Source of the DNA: Sulfitobacter geojensis
Lineage (GTDB): Bacteria; Pseudomonadota; Alphaproteobacteria; Rhodobacterales; Rhodobacteraceae
Reading direction: 5' to 3'
NCBI RefSeq assembly: GCF_000622325.1
Contig: NZ_JASE01000005.1
Coordinates: 1,736,001-1,800,000, forward strand
DNA length: 64,000 nucleotides
The notes under the pieces were generated by a model. The model saw nothing but the letters and a program-made list of their open reading frames with translations, searched no databases and was not told where the DNA came from. This document shows, one piece after another, positions 1 to 10,092 of this stretch; within the stretch, counting starts at the first letter, position 1, and each line of letters opens with the position of its first letter. The translations under genes were made by a program, and so were the position numbers.

Positions 1-1796
<1,796 letters not shown>

Positions 1797-1822
1797 GCTG
1801 AACAGCAGTTTGACAGAATTGA

Positions 1823-1849
1823 GGGTCGCCCGATGGGGCGGCCCTTTTT
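1823..1849 (+). terminator. Intrinsic terminator of rpoD
   Basis: A 9-bp GC-rich stem with one G-T wobble (GGGTCGCCC pairing with GGGCGGCCC) encloses a short loop and is followed by TTTTT. It begins 27 nt after the rpoD stop codon. Confidence 0.85.
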
Positions 1850-1930
1850 CGTTCCATGCGCACGGGCTCGTGACTTTGCCCTTTCGTCACGATGCCCTAA
1901 GTTAGACAGCGAACCTGAAGGAGTTTCCTT

Positions 1931-2362
1931 ATGCGACGTCTATGCTTTTCCCTGATCTGTGCCGTCCTGCCGTTGCCTGCACTGGCGCAATCCTATCTGG
2001 CGGTGAACCGGCTGAATGTTGTGCCGATCAGCGCCACCTCTTTTGAAGTGATCGAAGGGCGCGGAGAGGGCGCGCGGGGCATGTGGTGCGCAGCCGCGGA
2101 TTATGTGTTGAACGGCCAGCGGCAATCGGGAAACCCGCGTCTGTATGTGCAATCGCCGCGCGGGCCCTCGGTCACCGTGGCGGGCCGCAAAGGGGCGGTG
2201 TTCACCACGGATGCCAGCAGTTTGCCGGACGGGCCGAAACAATCCTATTCGGTCAGCGTCAGAACGGCCGGCCTGGGGCTTCCGCTGGCGCATGCCTATC
2301 AGTTTTGCAAAGACTACCAGATCGAGCTGGAGGACATCCTGCTGAGGAGGGCGGATCAGTGA
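1931..2362 (+). CDS. Small secreted protein, tandem paralogue 1 of 3
   Basis: A 143-residue protein of unknown function. Residues 1-19 form a clear Sec signal peptide (MRRLCFSLICAVLPLPALA, predicted cut before Gln20), so it is probably periplasmic or secreted. The mature part has a W-C-A-A-A motif near residue 52 and an H-A-Y-Q-F-C motif near residue 126. The two cysteines could form a disulfide. GGAG at 1919-1922 precedes the ATG. The stop overlaps the next gene, which encodes a homologous protein, so 1931-3164 reads as a three-gene tandem array. No enzymatic motif is visible. Rhodobacterales-restricted small secreted families of this kind are usually annotated as hypothetical. Confidence 0.8.
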   Translation: MRRLCFSLICAVLPLPALAQSYLAVNRLNVVPISATSFEVIEGRGEGARGMWCAAADYVLNGQRQSGNPRLYVQSPRGPSVTVAGRKGAVFTTDASSLPDGPKQSYSVSVRTAGLGLPLAHAYQFCKDYQIELEDILLRRADQ

Positions 2363-2763
2363 AGATGCGCTGCAAGCTGCTGGTTGCCTCCTTTGTGATG
2401 GGGATTTCCACGCCGCTTTATGCGCAGGAATTCACAGCGGAAAACCGTGTGACGGTCACCGGTGTCGCCGAAGGTTTCGAGGTGGTGAATGGTGGTGGAT
2501 ACGGCGCGCGCGGTATGTGGTGCGCGGCCGCGGATTACGCCCGCACCATATTGGGGGCGCGGGGGAATGCGCGGATGTTTATTGCAGAGGGGCGCACGCC
2601 GGGGCTGGGGCAACGGGCACCGGTGCGGTTTACCCTTGATCCCACGGGACTGGACCCGTCGCCGGTGTTCATTGTTGGCGCGTCGTTGCGCAGGGCCGGC
2701 GCGTCCCTGTCGGTGGATCATGCCTATCAGTTTTGTGCAGATGCGCGGGTGATCAATCGATGA
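2359..2763 (+). CDS. Small secreted protein, tandem paralogue 2 of 3
   Basis: A 134-residue homologue of the preceding gene. It has a signal peptide (MRCKLLVASFVMGISTPLYA) and repeats the landmarks E-G-F-E-V-V, Y-G-A-R-G-M-W-C-A-A-A-D-Y and D-H-A-Y-Q-F-C. I chose the GTG at 2359, which overlaps the upstream TGA, because AGGAGG at 2345-2350 lies 8 nt before it. The ATG at 2365 is the alternative and would be 14 nt away. The stop overlaps the start of the third copy (ATGA), which implies translational coupling. Function is unknown. Confidence 0.78.
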   Translation: MKMRCKLLVASFVMGISTPLYAQEFTAENRVTVTGVAEGFEVVNGGGYGARGMWCAAADYARTILGARGNARMFIAEGRTPGLGQRAPVRFTLDPTGLDPSPVFIVGASLRRAGASLSVDHAYQFCADARVINR

Positions 2764-3164
2764 GAATGGCGGGATTGGGTCTGGTACTGGCGTCGGTCCC
2801 CTTTGCCGGCTTCGCCAATACTGACGGTGAAGAGGACAGGATTGTCATCACGCCAATCTCTGACAGTGACTTCGAAGTGGTTCAGGGCACAAATTTCGGT
2901 GCAGCGGAATACTGGTGTGGGGCGGCAACCTTTATCGAACGTCGGTCGGGGCGGCCCGAAACGACAAGGATCTATGTGAAGACACCGTTTGGGCCCAGCG
3001 TGACAGTGCCGGGCCGCAAAAGTGTAATCTTTACCACCGCGCCAAAGGGGCTGGCGCAGGTCCGCAACGGATTAACCCTGTCGGTTCGCAAGGCGGGCGT
3101 GATGCGCAAATCAGCAGTGGCACGCCGGTACTGCCGCGATGCTTTCACCCGCTCGACCAAATAG
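2760..3164 (+). CDS. Small secreted protein, tandem paralogue 3 of 3
   Basis: A 134-residue protein with signal peptide MRMAGLGLVLASVPFAGFA. It shares the family pattern: an S-D-F-E-V-V stretch, W-C-G-A-A for the first cysteine and R-R-Y-C for the second. A G-P-S-V-T-V-x-G-R-K block is shared nearly word for word with copy 1, which makes copy 3 closer to copy 1 than to copy 2 in the C-terminal half. The ATG at 2760 overlaps the stop of copy 2. Function is not recognisable. Confidence 0.78.
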   Translation: MRMAGLGLVLASVPFAGFANTDGEEDRIVITPISDSDFEVVQGTNFGAAEYWCGAATFIERRSGRPETTRIYVKTPFGPSVTVPGRKSVIFTTAPKGLAQVRNGLTLSVRKAGVMRKSAVARRYCRDAFTRSTK

Positions 3165-3172
3165 GCCGCTTG

Positions 3173-3589
3173 ATGCAAACCACTTTTCAAATCGCGACCT
3201 CGGGGCAGGGGCTTTATGAATTTACCGGTGACGTCGCGGGCTGGGTGCGGGGGCAGGGCGACGGGCTGCTGACGTTGATGGTCCGTCACACCTCCGCGTC
3301 GCTGTTGATACAGGAAAATGCAGATCCGGAGGTGCAGACCGATCTTTTGGCTTATTTCCAGCGGCTTGTGCCGCCTACCACTGATCCGTCCATGCGTTAT
3401 CTGACCCACACCTATGAAGGGCCCGACGATATGCCGGCCCATATCAAAGCGGCGATGTTGCCTGTCAGCCTGTCCATTCCTGTGACATCGGGGCAGATGC
3501 GCCTGGGCACTTGGCAGGGTATTTTCCTGTTTGAACATCGGGATGCTGCGCATGGGCGGAGTGTAGCGGCGCATTTCGCGCCTGATTGA
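3173..3589 (+). CDS. yjbQ: YjbQ family protein (UPF0047, secondary thiamine-phosphate synthase)
   Basis: A 138-residue protein matching the YjbQ/UPF0047 fold. It has the H-T-S-A-S-L motif at residues 39-44, the invariant Asn in Q-E-N-A, and the H-I-K-A-A-M-L-P-V-S-L stretch from residue 90. Family members show weak thiamine-phosphate synthase activity in complementation tests, but their physiological role is unsettled. The ATG at 3173 starts 8 nt after the third secreted paralogue. The frame is open further upstream, but that extension lies inside the preceding gene. Confidence 0.9.
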   Translation: MQTTFQIATSGQGLYEFTGDVAGWVRGQGDGLLTLMVRHTSASLLIQENADPEVQTDLLAYFQRLVPPTTDPSMRYLTHTYEGPDDMPAHIKAAMLPVSLSIPVTSGQMRLGTWQGIFLFEHRDAAHGRSVAAHFAPD

Positions 3590-3778
3590 CGGGCTGGCGG
3601 ATAGACAGGCAGGCGGGCGGGAACAGGCTCACCGTTGCCCGCAAGACTCGCCTGTCACCGCAAGATGTTGCGTAACAATTCGCCCCTACCCAAAACCTCG
3701 CGGCTCGCCTATACCTATAGGGAAAGGGGTAAAACTCCCCACAAGTGCGGTTGTAAAAGAATAGAAGGGGGACGGCCC

Positions 3779-4246
3779 ATGCGCTGCCCGTTTTGCGGAA
3801 ACATTGACACTCAGGTAAAAGACAGCCGGCCGGCAGAGGATCATGTGTCGATCCGGCGCAGGCGGTTTTGTCCTGCTTGTGGCGGACGGTTCACCACATA
3901 CGAGCGGGTTCAGTTGCGTGATCTTATCGTGATCAAGACCTCGGGCAAACGCGAAGATTTCGACCGCGACAAGCTGGAGCGTTCGATCCGCATTTCCATG
4001 CAGAAACGTCCGATTGATCCGGAACGGATCGACCAGATGATCAGCGGCATCGTGCGCCGGTTGGAGAGCATGGGCGAGACCGACATCGGGTCGAAACAGA
4101 TTGGCGAGATCGTGATGGAAGCCTTGGCGCGGATTGATACCGTGGCCTATGTGCGCTTTGCCAGTGTGTACAAAAACTTTCAGGCGGCGGATGATTTCGA
4201 CAAGTTCGTTCAGGAATTGCGCCCCGATCATTCGCCAGAAGAGTGA
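3779..4246 (+). CDS. nrdR: Transcriptional repressor NrdR
   Basis: A 155-residue nucleotide-sensing repressor of ribonucleotide reductase genes. The N-terminal zinc ribbon is seen as C-P-F-C at residues 3-6 and C-P-A-C near residue 31. The ATP-cone follows, starting near [16 protein letters not shown], where ATP or dATP binds. The ATG at 3779 has a purine-rich AGAAGGGGGAC before it. The stop codon overlaps the GTG start of ribD, so both are probably translated from one mRNA. The nrdR-ribD-nusB neighbourhood is widespread in proteobacteria. Confidence 0.96.
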   Translation: MRCPFCGNIDTQVKDSRPAEDHVSIRRRRFCPACGGRFTTYERVQLRDLIVIKTSGKREDFDRDKLERSIRISMQKRPIDPERIDQMISGIVRRLESMGETDIGSKQIGEIVMEALARIDTVAYVRFASVYKNFQAADDFDKFVQELRPDHSPEE

Positions 4247-5361
4247 ACAACGCCACCACGAGCGACGCCCGTTTCATGGGGTTGGCCCTGAGTTTGGGGC
4301 GTCGGGGGATGGGCCGTGTCTGGCCCAACCCCGCTGTGGGCTGTGTCATCGTCAAGGCGGGGCGCATTATCGGGCGCGGCTGGACGCAGGACGGCGGCAG
4401 GCCACATGGCGAAACCGAAGCGCTGGCACAGGCGGGGGCGGCGGCGCGCGGGGCCACGGCCTATGTCACGCTGGAGCCCTGTTCACATCACGGCAAAACC
4501 CCGCCCTGCGCAGAGGCGCTTATCGCGGCGGGTGTGGCGCGGGTGGTGGTTGCCATCACCGACAGCGACGCGCGTGTTGATGGCAAGGGCATTGCCATGC
4601 TGCGCGACGCGGGGATCACGGTAGATCTGGGCGAAGGGGCGCAAGAAGCCTCGCGCGATCACGCGGGATTTTTCGCGCGTACCGAACTTGGGCGTCCGTT
4701 TCTGACGCTGAAACTGGCCAATTCATTCGACGGGCGTATTGCCACCGGCACAGGCGAAAGCCAGTGGATAACCGGTGCGCAAGCACGGCGGGAGGTCCAC
4801 GCCATGCGCAGCCGTCATGATGCGGTGATGGTGGGCGGCGGCACGGCCCGCAAGGATGATCCCAGCCTGACAGTGCGCGATCTGGGCATCGCACATCAAC
4901 CCGCACGTGTTGTCGTCTCGCGCAGGCTTGATCTGCCCTTGATGGGGCAGCTGGCACGCACGGCCAAGGAGGTGCCGTTGATCCTGTGTCACGGGATGGA
5001 TGCGGACAGCATGCTGGTACAGACATGGCGCGATCTGGGGGCTACGTTGCTGGCGTGTCGCGCGACGGGGTCGCAGCTTGATCCCGGTGATGTGTTGCAG
5101 CAACTGGGCAGCCACGGGTTGACCCGTGTGTTCTGCGAAGGCGGCGGGGCGCTGGCCGCGTCCCTGCTGGAGAGCGATCTGGTGGATGATCTGGTCGGCT
5201 TTACCGCCGGTGTCGTGATCGGTGCCGAAGGTCTGCCGGGGATTGGCGCAATGGGGCTGGCACGGCTTAGCGAGGCCCCGCGTTTTGTGCTGCGCGAAAG
5301 CCGTGTGGTCGGGCCGGATGTGTTGCAGGTCTGGACGCGCGGTCAGGATATCAACGGCTAG
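4243..5361 (+). CDS. ribD: Bifunctional riboflavin deaminase/reductase RibD
   Basis: A 372-residue enzyme of the riboflavin pathway. The N-terminal domain deaminates 2,5-diamino-6-ribosylamino-pyrimidinone 5'-phosphate. The C-terminal domain then reduces the ribosyl side chain with NADPH. The deaminase zinc site is visible as His55-x-Glu57 (HGETEAL) and Cys80/Cys89 ([11 protein letters not shown]). The reductase half starts near [15 protein letters not shown]. The start is GTG at 4243 inside the nrdR stop. The stop codon shares the palindrome CTAG with the stop of the convergent kpsC gene. Confidence 0.97.
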   Translation: MNNATTSDARFMGLALSLGRRGMGRVWPNPAVGCVIVKAGRIIGRGWTQDGGRPHGETEALAQAGAAARGATAYVTLEPCSHHGKTPPCAEALIAAGVARVVVAITDSDARVDGKGIAMLRDAGITVDLGEGAQEASRDHAGFFARTELGRPFLTLKLANSFDGRIATGTGESQWITGAQARREVHAMRSRHDAVMVGGGTARKDDPSLTVRDLGIAHQPARVVVSRRLDLPLMGQLARTAKEVPLILCHGMDADSMLVQTWRDLGATLLACRATGSQLDPGDVLQQLGSHGLTRVFCEGGGALAASLLESDLVDDLVGFTAGVVIGAEGLPGIGAMGLARLSEAPRFVLRESRVVGPDVLQVWTRGQDING

Positions 5362-7400
5362 GACCGGCGCCACAGATGCGCTTGCGTGGCAAAGACACCT
5401 TGTAATTTCGAGAGCAAGCGGTTCGCCGGACCGGGGCGCGGCACAGTGCCGGTGGCCAGCCGTTGCACGATAACTTCGACAGGGCAGGGCAAGCCGCTGA
5501 CCGGATCGCGGTAGCGCGGATAATCAATCAAGGACGCATGCACCAGCCCTTCAAGAGTGGGTTCTGCGCGGCGGCGGGGTGGCACGTCCCCTTTGTCGGC
5601 GGTTAGGCCCCAGCCCGCATAAAAGGGCGCGCCCAACGTGGTAACGGGCAGGCCGCGCAACAGCGCCTCGAACCCCAGAAGGGACGTCATGGTCCACACC
5701 TCGTCCACATGGGCCAAAAGCGCAATCGGGTCGACCTGCGTAAGTGTCAGATCGGCCAGCGCGTCAGCATCGGTGGTGCCTGTGCGCAGGCCCGCTTCGA
5801 CATCGGGGTGGGGTTTATAAAGGATCAACGCATCGGGATTTGCGGCGCGCACGGCTTCCAGCAGCGCGCGGTTGGTTTGCACGTGATCGGTGCCGGTGCG
5901 GATGGATGCGTCATCCTCCACCTGACCGGGCACAAGGATACGGCGGCCTTCGGGCAAGCCGGAAAGGTCCGGCACGGCGGCGGCGGCGAGGTTATATTTG
6001 CTGAGGCCTTCCTCGGTCAGCCGTTCGATCAGTTTGCGCGCACGGATTTGCTGATCGAGACGCAGGGTGGCGCGCTGTTCGATCCATTTCTCAAGTCGGC
6101 TGGGGCGGCTGGGATCATAGTAGATGCCGAGATCGTCGCAGACGAGCGACAGCGGGGGAACCAGTTCGGCGCCCAAACCGTTGGAGCGCAGAAAGCCGTC
6201 TTCGACCGATATCGCATCCGCGTGGCCGACTTGGGCTTTGCCGGCCCAGACCATCCACGGTGTGCCGGTTTGACGGGCTTTGGCGGGGTCATCTTCAAAG
6301 GTTACAGGTTTGTACTGGCCAAAGAACCCTTGCAGCGGTTTGCGTTTCCACATGCGCATGGCCGATGCCGTCCAGCCTGCGTGATCTTCGCGCCAGCTGC
6401 GGGTCTGTGCGGCAAACGCTTCGATGGCGTCTTCCAGAGTGCCAAGGCGGTCGCGAAACGGGTCGTACCATTTCGGATAAAGGATCATCGCGGCGGCAAA
6501 AAGCTGCGGTCGGGTCAGGCTGCGTTGGCGGCGCGGAACGGGAAATTCGTCCGAAGTAAGGCCCCATCCGGCGTAAAACGGCTGGCCAAAAACGCGGGGT
6601 TTGTGACCGGCAAAGATCGCTTCGAACCCCATTTGCGAGGACACGGTGTAAACCCCGACGGCCCCTTCAAACAGCTTCCATGGGCTGATCTGGTCGGCCA
6701 TCAGGGTGATGCGGCTGTTGGCATCCTCGGGGCTGAAGTACCCTTTGCGATAACCGGCCAGCGTTTCGGGATGGGTCTTGATGATCACGCGCGCGCCGGG
6801 GTGTTCTTCCTGAGCGAAGACCAGCATTTCCATAAACCGGCCACGGTCCGCACCGCAGGCGGTCACCGAGGCGTCCCCGAAAGTTTGATCAATCACAAGG
6901 ACATACCCCGGATCAGGGGCGGGGGTGTCGAGGTTAAATGCGGTGTATTTCGTAAGGTGCGTTTCGGCCAGCCGCGCAATGGCCCCACGGGCGCGGTTCA
7001 GCAGTGCAGTATCATCAAGCGGATGGGTGGCCAGCAATTCTTCCAGATCACTTGGGACCGCCGGATCAAAATGCACGCCCTTGGTGTCGATCATCAACCC
7101 CAGAGGGGGTTCGCCCGCGCGGCCCGGATGGAGCGAGCGTAAAAGCGCGTCTTCGACCCGCACAATCGGAGCGGCATATTTTTCAGCCACGCGCAGGCCA
7201 CGGTGGGCGGTGGGGGAGTTCCCCCAGATCGCCACGCCGTCGCCGTCGCGGGGCAGACCAAGGTGCAACGCATAGCCTGAAAGTTGAAGAATGCGCCGCA
7301 CCCGCCGCTGGGTCAGAAAACCGCCGTTATACACAAAAAGCCGCCGGTCCTTTGCAGGGCCGGCGGCTGGTGTGTCATATGTCTCGGGCCCGAGAGCCAC
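5358..7400 (-). CDS. kpsC: Capsule Kdo transferase, KpsC family
   Basis: A cytoplasmic glycosyltransferase of about 680 residues that extends the poly-Kdo linker joining group 2-type capsules to their lipid anchor. KpsC contains two related transferase halves. This is visible as two copies of a Y-A-G-W-G-L-T signature, each followed by R-R-x-R, a variable spacer and Y-P-(K/R)-(W/Y)-x-D-P. I placed the start at the GTG at 7400, six bases past the stop of the upstream gene. An ATG at 7481 in the same frame would overlap that gene by 76 bp. The first 25 codons contain a terminator-like hairpin, so the start is uncertain and could lie downstream. It forms a minus-strand block with kpsS and a Wza-like gene. 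Confidence 0.88.
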   Translation of the reverse strand: MALGPETYDTPAAGPAKDRRLFVYNGGFLTQRRVRRILQLSGYALHLGLPRDGDGVAIWGNSPTAHRGLRVAEKYAAPIVRVEDALLRSLHPGRAGEPPLGLMIDTKGVHFDPAVPSDLEELLATHPLDDTALLNRARGAIARLAETHLTKYTAFNLDTPAPDPGYVLVIDQTFGDASVTACGADRGRFMEMLVFAQEEHPGARVIIKTHPETLAGYRKGYFSPEDANSRITLMADQISPWKLFEGAVGVYTVSSQMGFEAIFAGHKPRVFGQPFYAGWGLTSDEFPVPRRQRSLTRPQLFAAAMILYPKWYDPFRDRLGTLEDAIEAFAAQTRSWREDHAGWTASAMRMWKRKPLQGFFGQYKPVTFEDDPAKARQTGTPWMVWAGKAQVGHADAISVEDGFLRSNGLGAELVPPLSLVCDDLGIYYDPSRPSRLEKWIEQRATLRLDQQIRARKLIERLTEEGLSKYNLAAAAVPDLSGLPEGRRILVPGQVEDDASIRTGTDHVQTNRALLEAVRAANPDALILYKPHPDVEAGLRTGTTDADALADLTLTQVDPIALLAHVDEVWTMTSLLGFEALLRGLPVTTLGAPFYAGWGLTADKGDVPPRRRAEPTLEGLVHASLIDYPRYRDPVSGLPCPVEVIVQRLATGTVPRPGPANRLLSKLQGVFATQAHLWRRS
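7335..7367 (-). terminator. Terminator-like hairpin between wza-like gene and kpsC
   Basis: On the minus strand GCCGCCGG and CCGGCGGC form the base of a 12-bp stem (7340-7367) that continues through a wobble pair and CCT/AGG to a 4-nt loop. TTTTT follows directly (7339-7335). It starts 39 nt after the wza-like stop codon and lies within the first codons of kpsC as called. It may terminate or attenuate transcription into kpsC. Confidence 0.7.
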
Positions 7401-7405
7401 GCGGA

Positions 7406-8539
7406 TCAGCCGCCCGAAAGGGTGGTCAGACCAGCGGCAGATGTTGCCGTGCCGGTGATCGCCGAAATGACTTTGTTCCATTGGGTGAACGGCGCTTCGG
7501 TGACATAAAGCGTGTCACCGTCACGGATCACAAAGTCGCGGGCCATGAACATGCCGTTGGGTTTGGTGAGGTCGAGGACGTAAACCATACGCTGTGCGCC
7601 GGTCAGATCGTTGCGGCCCAACACCTGTGCCGCGACTTCGGCCGGTTCGTTGCGGAAGACAAAGACGCCTGTCGGGTCTGCGGTTGCGGCGTTCAGCCCG
7701 CCAACCTGTGCAATCCCTTCAAGCGCAGAAAGCGTCTGGGATTCAAAGGGGACCTGTGCTTGCCCGCCGGTTGCACCAAGGGCGGTGAAAGAACGGGTGT
7801 CTTCCTCGACCAGAATACGATCGCCAGCGCGCAGGGCGATATCCAGCTCGGGGTGGTCATACAGGTCTTCGAACCAGATTTTACCGCGCTGTTTGCCGCG
7901 GATCACGGTGACCTGCGCAATCGCAGGTTCGATCGTCACGCCACCGGCACGCGCCAACATGGTGCCAAGGGTGCGCGTCGGGCGTTCAATCGGATACACG
8001 CCCTGACCGCCGATGGAGCCGATCAGCGACACGGTTGACCCGTCGCCCGCGGCGCGGCGCACTTCGACCTGTGGATCAGGCGTCTGTTCGCCCAGCTTGT
8101 TGGTGATGATGCGGCGGATTGCGTCGGGCGTATTGCCTGCGGCTTTGATCCGGCCGGCGTAGGGAATAAAAATGAAACCGGCCCCGTCCACCTGCACTTC
8201 TTCAAGGATGGTTGCGGGGGATCCTTCGACGCCTAACAGCGGGTCGTCGACGTTTTCATAAACGGTAATGCCCAACACGTCGCCAGCGCGGATCGTGTCA
8301 GAGCCAAGCTGTGAGGCATTCTTGAAGGCTTCGGAGAACCCCAAAGCGGGGACCACAGCGGTGGCGCGGGTCACACGGTCGTTCACGGACACGACGAATG
8401 CGTCGCCGTCTTTCTGAACTGAACCGGAATAGATTTGACGTTTGTTGGGGCCAACCTGCGGCAGACCACATGACGAAATAACGGCCAACGCCGCGACGGT
8501 TGCGATGGGACGCGCCCACCGTAAATATACGGATTTCAC
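7406..8539 (-). CDS. Polysaccharide export outer-membrane lipoprotein (Wza/KpsD-like OPX protein)
   Basis: A 377-residue predicted lipoprotein: a short hydrophobic leader ends in a lipobox with Cys24 (AVISSCG). The polysaccharide export (Poly_export) domain begins near I-R-A-G-D-V-L-G-I-T-V-Y-E. SLBB-type beta-grasp repeats follow, with V-S-L-I-G-S-I-G-G-Q-G-V-Y-P and a later V-F-V-F-R-N-E-P block. Such proteins form the outer-membrane exit channel for capsular polysaccharide. It lies between kpsS and kpsC on the same strand, fitting an export role for the polymer those enzymes prime. No KpsM/KpsT transporter or KpsE-type partner is in the window. Confidence 0.93.
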   Translation of the reverse strand: MKSVYLRWARPIATVAALAVISSCGLPQVGPNKRQIYSGSVQKDGDAFVVSVNDRVTRATAVVPALGFSEAFKNASQLGSDTIRAGDVLGITVYENVDDPLLGVEGSPATILEEVQVDGAGFIFIPYAGRIKAAGNTPDAIRRIITNKLGEQTPDPQVEVRRAAGDGSTVSLIGSIGGQGVYPIERPTRTLGTMLARAGGVTIEPAIAQVTVIRGKQRGKIWFEDLYDHPELDIALRAGDRILVEEDTRSFTALGATGGQAQVPFESQTLSALEGIAQVGGLNAATADPTGVFVFRNEPAEVAAQVLGRNDLTGAQRMVYVLDLTKPNGMFMARDFVIRDGDTLYVTEAPFTQWNKVISAITGTATSAAGLTTLSGG

Positions 8540-8655
8540 TGCCCGGTCTCCTCGACCTGTTCAACTCTGCCTCAAAATTCGTCGATTGTTTCGACGTAAT
8601 TGATTGAACGCTACCCTAGGGAGATTTGAAAATCCAGTGTGACAAGGCTGTTATG

Positions 8656-9951
8656 TCAGGTGACAACCCGCAACTGTTGCCGTGGGGCCGCGGTGCCCGA
8701 TTGCAGGGCGTCATAGGGATCTTCGCCTGACAACATCATGTCGACCACCTGACGCAACAATTGACGACGCCCCCGCGCAGAATAGAATCCGCCGGGAACC
8801 TGCGAGGTTTCAAGGAGATAGCGGCGGTAATCTTTATAGGCCTTGTTGTCGGGGCGCGCCGCAGAGGCAAAGAATTCAGCCAGCGGTTGATCTGACACGA
8901 ATTCGGGCTGGGCATAGACCGCGCGGCCAAAGACCTTGAGGGGAATGCCGCGCCACAGTACCTGTTGACCGGCGGTCGAATTGACGGTGACGGCGGTGCG
9001 TGCGTCATTCAACAGTTGCGCCAGCTTGCCGCCACGGACAAAATGCACGCGATCTGCAACGCCATGCGCAAGGGCAAGGCGTTTGAGGTCACGGCGCACC
9101 GGCACGCGGCCGTCTTCCAGCGGGTGTGCCTTGACGACAAGGTGATGATGTTTCGGTGACCCTTCGGCGAACCCTTTGATCACCAGTTCAAGAAAATCCG
9201 ACATGGTTTCGAACGGCGAATGTTTCTGGAACGAGCTGTCGTGTTCCAATTGCAAAAGCGCCAGATGATACGGGAACCCGCCCAAACGGATGCGCATGGT
9301 TGCAATCAAGCGGTCGGCAGCCAGAAACGGCATCAAGAGCAAGCGCTTGACGTAAAGCGCGAATTCCTTGGTGACGGGCAGGCTGCGGTGGGGGCGGAAA
9401 TTGCGGTAATCGCTGTTCCTGAACATCACGAACCAATGATACAGCGCGCCGTAAAAAATGTGTTGGCGCATGTCGCCCCAATGCCCCGGCGGCAGGGGCG
9501 CTTCCATGTCCGATTGCGCCAGCGCGGCTTGCATCTGGGCGATGCTCATATCCATCAGACGTGAATTGCCGTTGGATCCACCGCGTTCATAGCTGACCCA
9601 ATAGGGGCGCATGTAGCCTTCTTCAAAGACATGGACCGTGATTCCGCGCCGTTTGGCTTCGGCGACGGCTTCGGAATGGATCGGGCGGGTATCGCCATAA
9701 AGCACGATGTCGGTGACGTTCTTTTCGCTCAAGAGAGCGGCGAAAGTGTCACCCCATTCACCAGTGGTGCCCCGAAAGGGGATGTAGCTTGCGGCGTGAA
9801 ACCAGAAGGCACGATCGCCGGCATTGAACCCCACACGCCAAACGTCCGCCCCCGCCAGCCGCAGCATTTTGCCGAGCCGGTGAAAGAAAGGGCCGTGCGG
9901 CCCTTGCAGGAAGAGGAAAACCCGCTTGTCGGGGGATGGCGCGCTCATCAA
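8656..9951 (-). CDS. kpsS: Capsule Kdo transferase, KpsS family
   Basis: A 431-residue protein of the capsule KpsS/LipB family, which adds the first Kdo residue to lysophosphatidylglycerol before KpsC extends the chain. Family hallmarks include the opening F-L-F-L-Q-G-P-H-G-P-F-F, the R-V-G-F-N-A-G-D stretch, L-Y-G-D-T-R-P-I-H, F-E-E-G-Y-M-R-P-Y-W, K-x-H-P-L-E-D-G, and N-S-T-A-G-Q-Q-x-L. It is first in the minus-strand capsule block and is divergent from ribE, with about 140 bp between them for two promoters. Two Met codons open the frame (9951 and 9948). Confidence 0.93.
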   Translation of the reverse strand: MMSAPSPDKRVFLFLQGPHGPFFHRLGKMLRLAGADVWRVGFNAGDRAFWFHAASYIPFRGTTGEWGDTFAALLSEKNVTDIVLYGDTRPIHSEAVAEAKRRGITVHVFEEGYMRPYWVSYERGGSNGNSRLMDMSIAQMQAALAQSDMEAPLPPGHWGDMRQHIFYGALYHWFVMFRNSDYRNFRPHRSLPVTKEFALYVKRLLLMPFLAADRLIATMRIRLGGFPYHLALLQLEHDSSFQKHSPFETMSDFLELVIKGFAEGSPKHHHLVVKAHPLEDGRVPVRRDLKRLALAHGVADRVHFVRGGKLAQLLNDARTAVTVNSTAGQQVLWRGIPLKVFGRAVYAQPEFVSDQPLAEFFASAARPDNKAYKDYRRYLLETSQVPGGFYSARGRRQLLRQVVDMMLSGEDPYDALQSGTAAPRQQLRVVT

Positions 9952-10092
9952 TGCCTCGTTTTGGTCACGTTCGTTCTATTTCTACACTAAATGGGGGCGA
10001 AAATGTGGCAACTGCATCTGCGACCCGCGCGGCTCTTGTCAGCGTAGCTTACGGGCGATACGTCAAGAGAAGATTTATAAGAAAGGGCCGCC

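Noticed and set aside
5709..7142. 477-codon plus-strand frame antisense to kpsC
   Set aside because: It is a shadow frame produced by GC-rich codon usage. The composition is rich in Gly, His and Arg with no family resemblance, and the minus-strand KpsC is certain.
9952..10092. FMN riboswitch before ribE
   Set aside because: I looked for the RFN element's conserved blocks here and before ribB (11280-11453) and did not find them.
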